The notes under the pieces: model-generated | The model's database searches: none | What the model saw: the letters and a program-made list of their open reading frames with translations, nothing else | What the model was told of the DNA's origin: nothing | Position numbers and translations under genes: made by a program | Assembly: GCF_009789575.1 (NCBI RefSeq) | Contig: NZ_CP046908.1 | Coordinates: forward strand, 1,364,001 to 1,428,000 | Source: Stappia indica | Lineage (GTDB): Bacteria > Pseudomonadota > Alphaproteobacteria > Rhizobiales > Stappiaceae | Length of the DNA: 64,000 nucleotides | Reading direction: 5' to 3' | In this document: in pieces, positions 1 through 6,933 of the stretch | How positions within the stretch are numbered: position 1 is the stretch's first letter | How the letters are laid out: each line of letters opens with the position of its first letter

Positions 1-57
1 CCCCTGGTCCTTGAGTGCCTGCAGCACCATTTCGGCGCCGGTCATCTCGCGCTTCAT
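1..57 (-). CDS. ilvB: acetolactate synthase large subunit, N-terminal fragment (runs off the left edge)
   Basis: The gene would make the thiamine-diphosphate subunit of acetohydroxyacid synthase, the first common step of Ile/Leu/Val synthesis. Only 19 codons are inside the window. They read MKREMTGAEMVLQALKDQG, and MTGAEMVxxALKDQG is the usual N-terminus of IlvB/IlvI in alphaproteobacteria. I chose the ATG at 57 because AGGA lies 7-10 bases upstream; the second Met at residue 5 (ATG at 45) is the alternative. The attenuator and the branched-chain-rich leader peptide just upstream independently support an ilv assignment. The rest of the gene is outside the window, so its length and the presence of ilvN cannot be checked. 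Confidence 0.8.
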   Translation of the reverse strand, partial: MKREMTGAEMVLQALKDQG

Positions 58-165
58 CGTTCCTGTCCTCGATCTTCGCGGCGTCCTCGCCCCGAACCGT
101 CCGTTTCGTCTTCCGCCACGTCGTCCCGCGCAAGTCAGGTCCGGGCGCCCTCCGGCATGCGGCCA

Positions 166-192
166 ATAAAAAAGGCCTCCGGTGGAGGCCTT
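166..192 (-). terminator. rho-independent attenuator in front of ilvB
   Basis: On the minus strand a perfect 9-bp stem (AAGGCCTCC with GGAGGCCTT, 3-base loop) runs directly into six T residues, the classic intrinsic terminator shape. It lies between the leader peptide stop (224) and the ilvB start (57), so it ends transcription before ilvB unless it is prevented from folding. This is the expected position of a translation-coupled attenuator. I did not work out the antiterminator pairing. Confidence 0.8.
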
Positions 193-223
193 GCGCGCGC
201 TGAGCTGTCTGGGAAACCGAGTG

Positions 224-283
224 TTACCTCGTCCCGGCCGCGCGCGCCCCGCATACAAGAATGAGCCCGATGCTCTTCGTCAC
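224..283 (-). CDS. ilvB leader peptide (19 aa), transcription attenuation
   Basis: A short GTG-started frame reads MTKSIGLILVCGARAAGTR followed by TAA. Five of the six residues 5 to 10 are Ile, Leu or Val, the amino acids made by the downstream pathway, and AGGAC lies upstream at a plausible Shine-Dalgarno distance. The attenuator hairpin begins about 30 bases after the stop codon. In the classic model, slow translation of the ILV codons when charged tRNA is scarce prevents the terminator from forming. Attenuation of ilv operons is established in proteobacteria including Caulobacter; applying it here is inference from the layout. Confidence 0.65.
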   Translation of the reverse strand: MTKSIGLILVCGARAAGTR

Positions 284-788
284 GTCAAATCCGTCCTGTC
301 CGGCGGTGTTGCCAATGTGCCTGCCCGCGCCCCCTCGTGAGGCGCCTTCGGCAAGCGTGTCGGTCGAAAGATGCTCATGACAGGGTCATGTCGCGACTTA
401 GCCGATCCGACGCCGCGCAAACTAGACGCGCCTCCTGCCCCGGTCAAGCGCATTATCCGGAAATTTCGCAAAGCGCCCCGCGGACTTGCCGAATATTGCA
501 AGACCGCCTGCGCGCCGGTCTGGCGCCTCCAAGTCAAGGAGCCGTCCCGCCCCCTCTCCGGCAAAAGATATCCCCAGGCGGAAAGGGCCGTTTTGCGCGG
601 CAAAGCCTTGTGGCGGCCTTGCTTTTTCACCGCCGGCGAAAAGACCCTTGCATCCGCCTCCCCGTCTCTGTATACACCCGTCTCACAGCGGACAGCGACA
701 CACGCTTTCCGCTTCGGGACACTGTTGCAGAGACCTTGGGCAACCACGGTATCCGGCACACAAGTCCCGAACAGCCGAAATGGCTAGT
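284..788. other. intergenic stretch between the ilvB leader and tRNA-Lys
   Basis: About 500 bases without a gene I can support. It should contain the ilvB promoter (reading left) and the tRNA-Lys promoter (reading right), but I found no convincing -35/-10 pair for either. Several overlapping open frames exist on both strands, but they are mutually incompatible and look like G+C-rich noise. No repeat or structured RNA was recognised. Confidence 0.5.
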
Positions 789-864
789 GGGTGTATAGCT
801 CAGTTGGTAGAGCAGCTGACTCTTAATCAGCCGGTCCTGGGTTCGAATCCCCGTGCACCCACCA
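789..864 (+). tRNA. tRNA-Lys (anticodon CTT)
   Basis: A 76-base cloverleaf with CCA encoded. The 7-bp acceptor stem pairs GGGTGTA with TGCACCC, with one T-G wobble. The D arm contains AGCTCAGTTGGTAGAGC, the anticodon arm GCTGA-CTCTTAA-TCAGC gives anticodon CTT, and the T arm has GGTTCGAATCC. It stands alone between ilvB and a hydrolase-like gene. Confidence 0.97.
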
Positions 865-969
865 CTTCCTTCCCTTGTCTGTCATCGACGCTCCGCACGG
901 AACCGCATCGCCGGTTTCGTTTGACCTGCATGTTCTCGCAGGATTGACGGGCTGTCGCTGGCCGCGAAC

Positions 970-1710
970 ATGACAGAGACAATTTTCGCTGTCCGCACGC
1001 ATTCTCAAACCGTTTTCAGCCCATTGATGAAACAGATCTTTTCCTCGCCCGCCTATACCGTCACCGAGCATATCCCCGCCGAGGCGCGCGAGGATGTCGT
1101 CATGGTGACGCTCGCCAACCGGATGCCGGAAGACGGCCCGCGCCGCCCCTTCGCTCATCACATCCTCGCCCCGCTCGGCTACCGCACGCTCAACCTCGTG
1201 CCGGCGAGCAACGACTGGTACCAGTCCGAGGGCATCGAGGAGGCGCTGGACGCCGTGCGCAAGCGGAGCCGGGGCGAACACACGGTCGGCTTTGCCGCCT
1301 CCATGGGCGCCTTCGGCCTGGTGAACTATGCCGATCTGCTCGGCCTCGACGCCGCGCTCGCCTTCAGCCCGCAATTTGCGCTGGAGCGCAGCCTCGTGCC
1401 GTTCGAAACGCGCTGTGAGGACGACGCCATACGGATGGGACCCTTCCCCCGCCACCGCATCACCACCCGGCCGCAACCCGAACGCCTCGTCGTCTACTAC
1501 GACGACGAATACGATCTCGACACGCAGCAGGTCGACCGCATCGCCGAGCATCTCGACTTCACGCGGGTCCCCTGCCCCGGCGCCGTGCACAACGTCCTCG
1601 GCACGTGGTACCGTCAGCGCCAGCTGCAGGAGAAGGTCCGCGAAGCGATAGAGGCCGTCAGCCCCTCCCGCTCCTGCCCCGACGTTTTTCCCCGCGCACG
1701 GGTTGGTTGA
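970..1710 (+). CDS. alpha/beta-hydrolase-like protein of unknown function
   Basis: I do not recognise a named family for this 246-residue protein. It has the outline of an alpha/beta-hydrolase: a beta strand and nucleophile-elbow-like GFAASMGAFG near the middle, an Asp-rich strand end (VVYYDDEYDLDT) and a late GAVHNV histidine. These could form a Ser-Asp-His triad. The elbow lacks the first Gly of the usual GxSxG, so activity is uncertain. No signal peptide is obvious, so it is probably cytoplasmic. The ATG at 970 is the first in frame; a second Met at 1027 is possible and neither has a clear Shine-Dalgarno. It precedes the ABC exporter by about 120 bases and may be transcribed separately. 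Confidence 0.6.
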   Translation: MTETIFAVRTHSQTVFSPLMKQIFSSPAYTVTEHIPAEAREDVVMVTLANRMPEDGPRRPFAHHILAPLGYRTLNLVPASNDWYQSEGIEEALDAVRKRSRGEHTVGFAASMGAFGLVNYADLLGLDAALAFSPQFALERSLVPFETRCEDDAIRMGPFPRHRITTRPQPERLVVYYDDEYDLDTQQVDRIAEHLDFTRVPCPGAVHNVLGTWYRQRQLQEKVREAIEAVSPSRSCPDVFPRARVG

Positions 1711-1833
1711 AGCGCGGCTTCGTTCCTATATGCTCCGTCAACCCCGGGTTCCGGGCGGCATCGTCCGTCCTGCGCCCTCGAACCCGCATTCGCATGCGCG
1801 TTCGTCCTTTTCCCTCAGTCATCCGGCCCCTTC

Positions 1834-2760
1834 ATGGCACCCATCCTTTCCATTTCCGGTCTGTCGAAGACCTATGACACCGGCTTTCAGGCGCTGAAAT
1901 CCGTGTCCCTCGACATCGAGAAAGGCGAGGTCTTCGCCCTTCTCGGCCCCAACGGCGCCGGCAAGACGACGCTCATCAGCATCGTCTGCGGCATCGTCAA
2001 CGCCTCCTCGGGCAGCGTCACGGTCGACGGCAACGACATCGTCCGCGACTACCGCGCCGCCCGCTCCCTGATCGGCCTCGTGCCGCAGGAGCTCACCACC
2101 GACGCTTTCGAGACGGTCTGGGCGACGGTCTCCTTCAGCCGCGGCCTGTTCGGCAAGCCCAAGGCCCCGGCCATCGTCGAGAAGGTCCTGCGCGACCTCT
2201 CCTTGTGGGACAAGAAGGACAACAAGCTCGTCACCCTGTCCGGCGGCATGAAGCGCCGTGTGCTCATCGCCAAGGCGCTCGCCCACGAGCCGCGCGTCCT
2301 GTTCCTCGACGAGCCGACCGCCGGCGTCGACGTGGAGCTGCGCCGCGACATGTGGCGGGTGATCCGCGAGCTGCGCGACACCGGCGTCACCATCATCCTC
2401 ACCACCCACTACATCGAGGAAGCCGAGGAGATGGCCGACCGGGTCGGCGTCATCAACAAGGGCGAGATCATCCTGGTTGAGGACAAGGCCGAGCTGATGC
2501 GCAAGCTCGGGCGCAAGCAGCTGACCCTGCATCTGGCCGATCCGCTTGCGGCCGTGCCCGCCGGGCTTTCCGCGCACAGCCTGGAGCTGTCCGCCGACGG
2601 CAGCGAGCTGGTCTACACCTACGACACCCAGGGCGAGCGCACCGGCATCACCGCCCTGCTGCAGGACCTCAACGCCGCCGGCATCCGTTTCCGCGACCTG
2701 CAGACCCGGCAGAGCTCGCTGGAAGAAATCTTCGTCAGCCTCGTCAGGACGCCGTCATGA
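1834..2760 (+). CDS. ABC-2 type exporter, ATP-binding subunit (YadG-like)
   Basis: This 308-residue ATPase powers an ABC-2 exporter at the inner membrane. Its motifs are in order and intact: Walker [10 protein letters not shown] at about 38-46, Q-loop PQE near 85, signature LSGGMKRR near 135, Walker B VLFLDEPT near 155-162, and the switch His in [11 protein letters not shown] near 192. The C-terminal 80 residues form the small accessory domain of this family. Its last four bases (ATGA) overlap the permease gene, so the two are translationally coupled and work as a pair. The nearest well-known relatives are YadG/CcmA-type subunits; the substrate cannot be read from the sequence. Confidence 0.92.
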   Translation: MAPILSISGLSKTYDTGFQALKSVSLDIEKGEVFALLGPNGAGKTTLISIVCGIVNASSGSVTVDGNDIVRDYRAARSLIGLVPQELTTDAFETVWATVSFSRGLFGKPKAPAIVEKVLRDLSLWDKKDNKLVTLSGGMKRRVLIAKALAHEPRVLFLDEPTAGVDVELRRDMWRVIRELRDTGVTIILTTHYIEEAEEMADRVGVINKGEIILVEDKAELMRKLGRKQLTLHLADPLAAVPAGLSAHSLELSADGSELVYTYDTQGERTGITALLQDLNAAGIRFRDLQTRQSSLEEIFVSLVRTPS

Positions 2761-3518
2761 ACATCCATGCCATCAAGGCGATCTACAGGTTCGAGATGGC
2801 CCGCACGGGCCGCACCCTGTTCCAGAGCATCGTCTCCCCCGTCATCTCCACCTCGCTCTATTTCGTGGTCTTCGGTGCGGCCATCGGCTCGCGCATTTCC
2901 GAGGTCGACGGCATCAGCTACGGCGCCTTCATCGTGCCGGGCCTGATCATGCTGTCGCTGCTGACCCAGAGCGTGTCGAACGCCTCGTTCGGCATCTACT
3001 TCCCGCGCTTCACCGGCACGATCTACGAGGTGCTGTCCGCCCCCGTCTCCTATCTGGAGATCGTCATCGCCTATGTCGGGGCGGCGGCCACCAAGGCGAT
3101 CATCGTCGGGTTGATCATCCTGGCGACGGCCGCGCTCTTCGTGCCGCTCGAGATCCAGCATCCGGGCTGGATGCTGCTGTTCCTGCTGCTGACGGCGGTC
3201 ACCTTCGCCCTGTTCGGCTTCATCATCGGCATCTGGGCGGATAATTTCGAGAAGCTGCAATTCGTGCCGATGCTGATCATCACGCCGCTCGCCTTCCTCG
3301 GCGGCAGCTTCTACTCGATCTCGATGCTGCCGCCGTTCTGGCAGAAGGTGACGCTGCTCAACCCGGTGGTCTACCTGATCAGCGGCTTCCGCTGGAGCTT
3401 CTACGGACAGGCGGATGTCGACGTCGGCGTCAGCCTCGCCATGACGCTGCTGTTCCTGGGGCTCTGCCTGGCGGTGATCTGGTGGATCTTCCGCACCGGC
3501 TACCGGCTGAAGTCCTGA
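2757..3518 (+). CDS. ABC-2 type exporter, permease subunit (YadH-like)
   Basis: A 253-residue integral inner-membrane protein with about six hydrophobic segments, the standard length for a single-domain ABC-2 permease. The family pattern is visible in [15 protein letters not shown] after the first two helices, in [11 protein letters not shown], and in a late [22 protein letters not shown] block, which is characteristic of YadH/NodJ-like permeases. The start codon sits inside the stop of the ATPase gene (ATGA overlap). Two copies of each subunit should form the exporter. The substrate is unknown; polysaccharide, lipid or drug export are all known for this family. Confidence 0.9.
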   Translation: MNIHAIKAIYRFEMARTGRTLFQSIVSPVISTSLYFVVFGAAIGSRISEVDGISYGAFIVPGLIMLSLLTQSVSNASFGIYFPRFTGTIYEVLSAPVSYLEIVIAYVGAAATKAIIVGLIILATAALFVPLEIQHPGWMLLFLLLTAVTFALFGFIIGIWADNFEKLQFVPMLIITPLAFLGGSFYSISMLPPFWQKVTLLNPVVYLISGFRWSFYGQADVDVGVSLAMTLLFLGLCLAVIWWIFRTGYRLKS

Positions 3519-3522
3519 TCCG

Positions 3523-3553
3523 AAAATCCGGCGCGGGCCGCCTCGCGGCCCGC
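3523..3553 (-). terminator. hairpin between the converging permease and thyA genes
   Basis: A perfect 9-bp G+C stem (GCGGGCCGC/GCGGCCCGC, loop CTC, 3533-3553) lies between two converging genes. On the minus strand it is followed after a short gap by TTTT, so it probably ends thyA transcription. On the plus strand there is no T run. Confidence 0.55.
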
Positions 3554-3570
3554 CCGTCAGCGCTTGGCGC

Positions 3571-4401
3571 TCAGACCGCGACCGCCGCCTTGATATGCGG
3601 GTGCGGGTCGTAGCCGACGAGCTCGAAATCCTCGAAGCGGAAGGCGAAGAGGTCGTGCGCCGCCTCGTTGATCCGCATTGTCGGCAGGGCGCGCGGTTCG
3701 CGCGACAGCTGCTCGCGCGCCTGGTCCAGGTGGTTCAGGTAGAGATGCGCGTCGCCGAACGTGTGGATGAACTCGCCCGGCTCGTATCCCGTCACCTTGG
3801 CCACCATCATCGTCAGCAGCGCGTAGGAGGCGATGTTGAACGGCACGCCGAGGAACACGTCGGCCGAGCGCTGGTAGAGCTGGCAGGACAGCCGGCCGTC
3901 GGCGACATAGAACTGGAAGAAGGCGTGGCACGGCGGCAGCGCCATCTCGTCGACCAGCGCCGGGTTCCACGCAGAGACGATCAGCCGGCGGCTGTCCGGC
4001 GTCTTGCGGATCTGCTCCAGCAGCTTGGAAATCTGGTCGATGGAGCTGCCGTCCGGCGCCGGCCACGAGCGCCACTGATAGCCGTAGACCGGCCCGAGGT
4101 CGCCGTTCTCGTCGGCCCACTCGTCCCAGATCCGCACCCCGTTTTCCTTCAGGTAGCGGATGTTGGTGTCGCCGGCCAGGAACCACAGCAATTCGTGGAT
4201 GATCGACTTCAGGTGCAGCTTCTTGGTCGTCACCATCGGGAAGCCGTCGGCAAGGTCGAAGCGCATCTGGTGGCCGAACACGGAAATGGTCCCCGTGCCC
4301 GTCCGGTCGGTCTTCTTCACACCCTCGTCGAGGATGCGCTGCATCAGCTCGTGATATTGCCGCACGCTGCCGTCCGCCTGCCGATTCTCATGGAAGGCCA
4401 T
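3571..4401 (-). CDS. thyA: thymidylate synthase ThyA
   Basis: ThyA converts dUMP to dTMP using 5,10-methylene-tetrahydrofolate, and is the sole de novo dTMP source when ThyX is absent. The 276-residue length fits the family (E. coli 264). The catalytic Cys is in [11 protein letters not shown] at about residue 158, the [12 protein letters not shown] phosphate and dUMP-binding block follows at 178-189, and the N-terminal TGTGT loop and HLYLNHLDQ segment are intact. No Shine-Dalgarno is obvious upstream of the ATG at 4401, so the start is less certain than the identity. The gene precedes no folA homologue here, unlike many genomes where thyA and folA are adjacent. Confidence 0.96.
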   Translation of the reverse strand: MAFHENRQADGSVRQYHELMQRILDEGVKKTDRTGTGTISVFGHQMRFDLADGFPMVTTKKLHLKSIIHELLWFLAGDTNIRYLKENGVRIWDEWADENGDLGPVYGYQWRSWPAPDGSSIDQISKLLEQIRKTPDSRRLIVSAWNPALVDEMALPPCHAFFQFYVADGRLSCQLYQRSADVFLGVPFNIASYALLTMMVAKVTGYEPGEFIHTFGDAHLYLNHLDQAREQLSREPRALPTMRINEAAHDLFAFRFEDFELVGYDPHPHIKAAVAV

Positions 4402-4484
4402 GGTTGCCCGGCCAAGGCCCCAAGGGCAAGCTCACCGGTGCCCTCGTCCCTGCAATCCACCGGCAGCCGTTGCCTCGGCAGGGC

Positions 4485-4988
4485 TCAGTTTCCGGCGGCG
4501 AGCCCCGGCCAGTTGGCCTGCGCCTTGTCGATGAAGCCGGGGATGTCCTTGCGCCAGCGCGTCTGGATGTCGTCGTTGTAGTTGAGATAGAGCCGCCCCT
4601 CGACGATGTCCCAGTTCTTCGGATCGCCCTTGGCGAGCTTGCCCTGCGCGATCGCCCAGGAGCAGTAGCCGCCATAGGCCGGGGCGTATTTCTCCGGCTC
4701 GGCGAGGAACGCATCGCGGTTCGCCTCGCTGGCAAAGCGCCATGTCGCGCCGCGGTAGTCGGTCGTGATCTCGGGCGATCCCTCGACTGGGCGCCCTTGC
4801 GTGAAATAGGCGACAGGGTCGTAGCCGCCGACCGCGACGCCCTCGACGATGCCGGTGAACACCTGGCCCGTGTCGCTGCTGCCGAGCCCGAACCAGCCGG
4901 CGCTCGCCGTTCCCGCCGCCAGCACCACGGCAGCCCCTGCCAATATCACGCGCCTGCGCGAAACTCCGCCCGAACGCTTCCGTGCCAT
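4485..4988 (-). CDS. exported YHS-domain protein
   Basis: A 167-residue protein with an N-terminal export signal: basic KRSGGVSRRR, a hydrophobic core to about residue 28, and an AXA-type end (ASA) near 28-30. The SRRRV start resembles a Tat-type signal but lacks the full motif. The mature part carries the YHS hallmark, VGGYDPVAYF, then YRGATWRFASEANRDAFLAEP and YGGYCSWAIAQG, a pattern linked to metal or haem handling in some relatives. I moved the start to ATG 4988 because GGAGGA lies 8 bases upstream; the longer frame starting at 5015 has no such site. The molecular role of this exported subgroup is unknown. Confidence 0.8.
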   Translation of the reverse strand: MARKRSGGVSRRRVILAGAAVVLAAGTASAGWFGLGSSDTGQVFTGIVEGVAVGGYDPVAYFTQGRPVEGSPEITTDYRGATWRFASEANRDAFLAEPEKYAPAYGGYCSWAIAQGKLAKGDPKNWDIVEGRLYLNYNDDIQTRWRKDIPGFIDKAQANWPGLAAGN

Positions 4989-5214
4989 CTGCCTGTCCTC
5001 CGCGCTGCCCCGCACCCTCGCCCCGCTGCCTCGCCCCGCTGCCTCGCCTCGGCAGCCCCATTTCTAGCGCAGGCGCCGGCTCCCCCGCCAATGACGTCGT
5101 CTCACAAGCCCGCGATGGCGCGAGGCGGCGCCGTTGCGTTGCGCGCCGTCCCGCCCGCGCCTCGCCCTGCCCCCAGGTTTTCCAGCCGGATTGCCGTCAG
5201 TTGGCGCAGGCCTC

Positions 5215-5243
5215 TTTTCAGCCGGCCATCCTGCCCCTATATT
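5215..5243 (+). promoter_or_regulatory. promoter of ssrA
   Basis: TTTTCA (5215-5220) and TATATT (5238-5243) are separated by exactly 17 bases and lie just before the start of the tmRNA. The -10 element is near consensus; the -35 is weak. The predicted start point is around 5250. The assignment is by inspection only. Confidence 0.5.
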
Positions 5244-5249
5244 CGTTTT

Positions 5250-5577
5250 GCCGGTGCAAGCCGGCTATGGCGATAAACGGACTTCGGAATAAGCCTATCG
5301 GACCCGGGGGCGGTACCCGGCGCCTCCACCCAAGCCCGCCGCACGATCCATCGATCGGCGGGTTTCGGCGGGGGCGAAATAGGATCGACGAGGGTGTAAA
5401 GGTCGTTCTTTTGCTCGGCATGGTTCCGCCGTTATCGGGCCGTCTCAATAGTTGCAAATGACAACTATGCTATGGACAACGCTGTCGCCGCGTAATGCGG
5501 TGCCGGTAGTCCTTTAAGTCCTGGCGGTTAGCCCCGTCAGGCGGGGTCCGGAGGCACCTGGCAACAGAAGCCTCCAC
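5250..5577 (+). ncRNA. ssrA: tmRNA, circularly permuted two-piece form
   Basis: This RNA rescues stalled ribosomes and adds a degradation tag. The two tRNA-like halves are in permuted order. The acceptor half comes first: T-arm CCGGG/CCCGG with loop GGCGGTA, then CGCCTCCACC ending near 5330. The coding half begins at GGGGGCGAAATAGG near 5371, and its GGGGGCG pairs with the upstream CGCCTCC to make the acceptor stem. The tag frame starts at GCA 5454 and reads ANDNYAMDNAVAA, then TAA at 5493-5495. A pseudoknot-rich tail ends at a GGAGG/CCTCC stem near 5577. The segment between the halves is removed in mature alphaproteobacterial tmRNA. End positions are approximate to about 10 bases. Confidence 0.92.
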
Positions 5578-5790
5578 TCGATTTCCGCCAGCTTCGGCCC
5601 GCCCGGATCCGCTTGTCGGACAGGAGGCAGGGGCCTTGAGGCCGGCGCAAGCGGCGTCCAGCGGGCGGCTCACGCGAAAAAAAGCGGGGCAAGCGGCAAA
5701 AGGCCGGTGGCGAGCGCGGATCGGCGCTTTTCATTCTCCCCTTCGCACGCCATGTTGGGCGCGACCCGATTCTCACGTTCAGTAAGTGCG

Positions 5791-6390
5791 ATGGCCGAAG
5801 ACCTGATCCGCTACGATATCGTCATTCAGGACGCCCTGCGCGGTGCCGTCCGCAAGATCCTCTCCGAGGTCGGCCGCGTCGGCCTGCCCGGCGAGCATCA
5901 TTTCTATATCGCCTTCGACACCAATGCGCCGGGCGTGCGCATTTCCTCGCGGCTGCACGAGCGGTATCCGAAGGAAATGACCATCGTCCTGCAGCACCAG
6001 TTCTGGGACCTGACCATCGGCGAACACGCCTTCGAGGTCGGCCTGTCCTTCGGCGGTATCCCCGAAAAGCTGTTCGTCCCATTCTCGTCCATCAAGGGGT
6101 TCTTCGATCCTTCGGTGCAGTTCGCGCTGGAGTTCGAGCCGGGCAAGACCGCCGAGGAACTCCCCGAGGAACTGGTCGAGGCAGCCCGCGAGCAGGAGCG
6201 CGCGGAGGCCGCCCTGTCGGCCGTCGAGGAAAAGACGAGCGACGCAAAATCGGACAAGATTTCGCAAGTTCAGCACAAAAATTTGCAAAATTCTGATCAA
6301 GCCGAAAAGCCGGAGTCCAAGGAGGACAAGTCCGGCGAGCCGGGCGGCGCCGACGTCGTCTCGCTCGACGCTTTCCGCAAGAAAACCTGA
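5791..6390 (+). CDS. sspB: ClpXP adaptor SspB (alphaproteobacterial type)
   Basis: SspB tethers ssrA-tagged proteins to the ClpXP protease. The 199-residue protein starts at MAEDLIRYDIVIQDALRGAV. Its folded domain runs to about residue 130 and includes HHFYIAFDTNAPGVRIS, MTIVLQHQFWDL and FGGIPEKLFVPFSSIKGFFDPS. A charged, disordered tail of Lys/Glu/Ser repeats then ends in VVSLDAFRKK, the expected ClpX-docking segment. A longer frame opens at 5707, but its extra 28 residues are unlike the family, so I use 5791. The gene lies about 210 bases after ssrA, the source of its substrate tags, a fitting neighbourhood. Confidence 0.92.
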   Translation: MAEDLIRYDIVIQDALRGAVRKILSEVGRVGLPGEHHFYIAFDTNAPGVRISSRLHERYPKEMTIVLQHQFWDLTIGEHAFEVGLSFGGIPEKLFVPFSSIKGFFDPSVQFALEFEPGKTAEELPEELVEAAREQERAEAALSAVEEKTSDAKSDKISQVQHKNLQNSDQAEKPESKEDKSGEPGGADVVSLDAFRKKT

Positions 6391-6434
6391 GAAACGGCCA
6401 CACCGCGCAAGCAGCATCGGCCGCAAGGGGACGG

Positions 6435-6653
6435 ATGATGAGCGGGGATATCGTCAATCTGAGGCAGGCGCGCAAGACGCGCGCTCGGCGCGAAAAAGAC
6501 GAGAAGGCAGCGCAGAATCGCAGCCTTTTCGGGCGCAGCAAGGCCGAGAAATCCCGCGACCGCATCGAGGCCGAAAAGGCACTTGTCCACATCGAGGGAC
6601 ACCGGCGGACGCCCTCGGACAGTGCCCCTGGCGGCACCGGCGAGGACGACTAA
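6435..6653 (+). CDS. DUF4169 family small basic protein
   Basis: A 72-residue, highly charged protein with the DUF4169 pattern: VNLRQARKTRARREKDEKAAQNRSLFGRSKAEK, then a C-terminal helix ending GHRR, followed here by a short Asp/Gly tail (13 residues after HRR). It is probably a single long helix with no catalytic residues. AAGGGGA lies 7-10 bases before the tandem ATGATG at 6435, so either Met could start it. It is 44 bases after sspB and 5 bases before the ribbon-helix-helix gene, a gene order conserved in Hyphomicrobiales. The function is unknown. Confidence 0.85.
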   Translation: MMSGDIVNLRQARKTRARREKDEKAAQNRSLFGRSKAEKSRDRIEAEKALVHIEGHRRTPSDSAPGGTGEDD

Positions 6654-6658
6654 TCCCC

Positions 6659-6901
6659 ATGTTGGCCAAACGCTCCCTCACCCTGCACGGCCACCGCACC
6701 AGCCTGGCGCTGGAACCGGAGTTCTGGGAGGTGCTGGAGGAAATGGCCGAGAGCGAAGACGTCAGCCTTCCTGCGCTCGTTGCCCGCATCGACGATGCCC
6801 GCGAGATGGAGGCCGATGGCGGCGACCTGCCCTCCTCGCTCTCTTCGGCCTTGCGCGTTGCCGCCCTCGCCCATTGCCGGGCCAAGGCCGGCGCGGCCTG
6901 A
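6659..6901 (+). CDS. ribbon-helix-helix domain protein
   Basis: An 80-residue protein of the short RHH_4-like group. KRSLTLHGHRTSLALEPEFWEVLEEMA supplies the beta strand and first helix, and VSLPALVARIDDAREMEADGGDLPSSLSSALRVAAL the second. Many relatives sit beside DUF4169 and sspB. The fold is that of dimeric DNA-binding proteins, but a DNA target is not known for this subgroup. The gene starts 5 bases after DUF4169, so the sspB-DUF4169-RHH set is probably one transcript. The start ATG is well placed by the conserved N-terminus; GGACGACT upstream is only a weak ribosome site. Confidence 0.85.
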   Translation: MLAKRSLTLHGHRTSLALEPEFWEVLEEMAESEDVSLPALVARIDDAREMEADGGDLPSSLSSALRVAALAHCRAKAGAA

Positions 6902-6933
6902 TTCAGGCTTTCATCTCAAAGAGTTGATCGTGA

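Noticed and set aside
280-947. Overlapping frames of about 140-160 codons on both strands upstream of and across tRNA-Lys
   Set aside because: They are mutually incompatible, have no recognisable domains, and several run through the tRNA. In G+C-rich DNA such frames are expected by chance.
5218-5457. 79-codon minus-strand frame across the tmRNA acceptor half
   Set aside because: The conserved tmRNA structure on the other strand accounts for the sequence.
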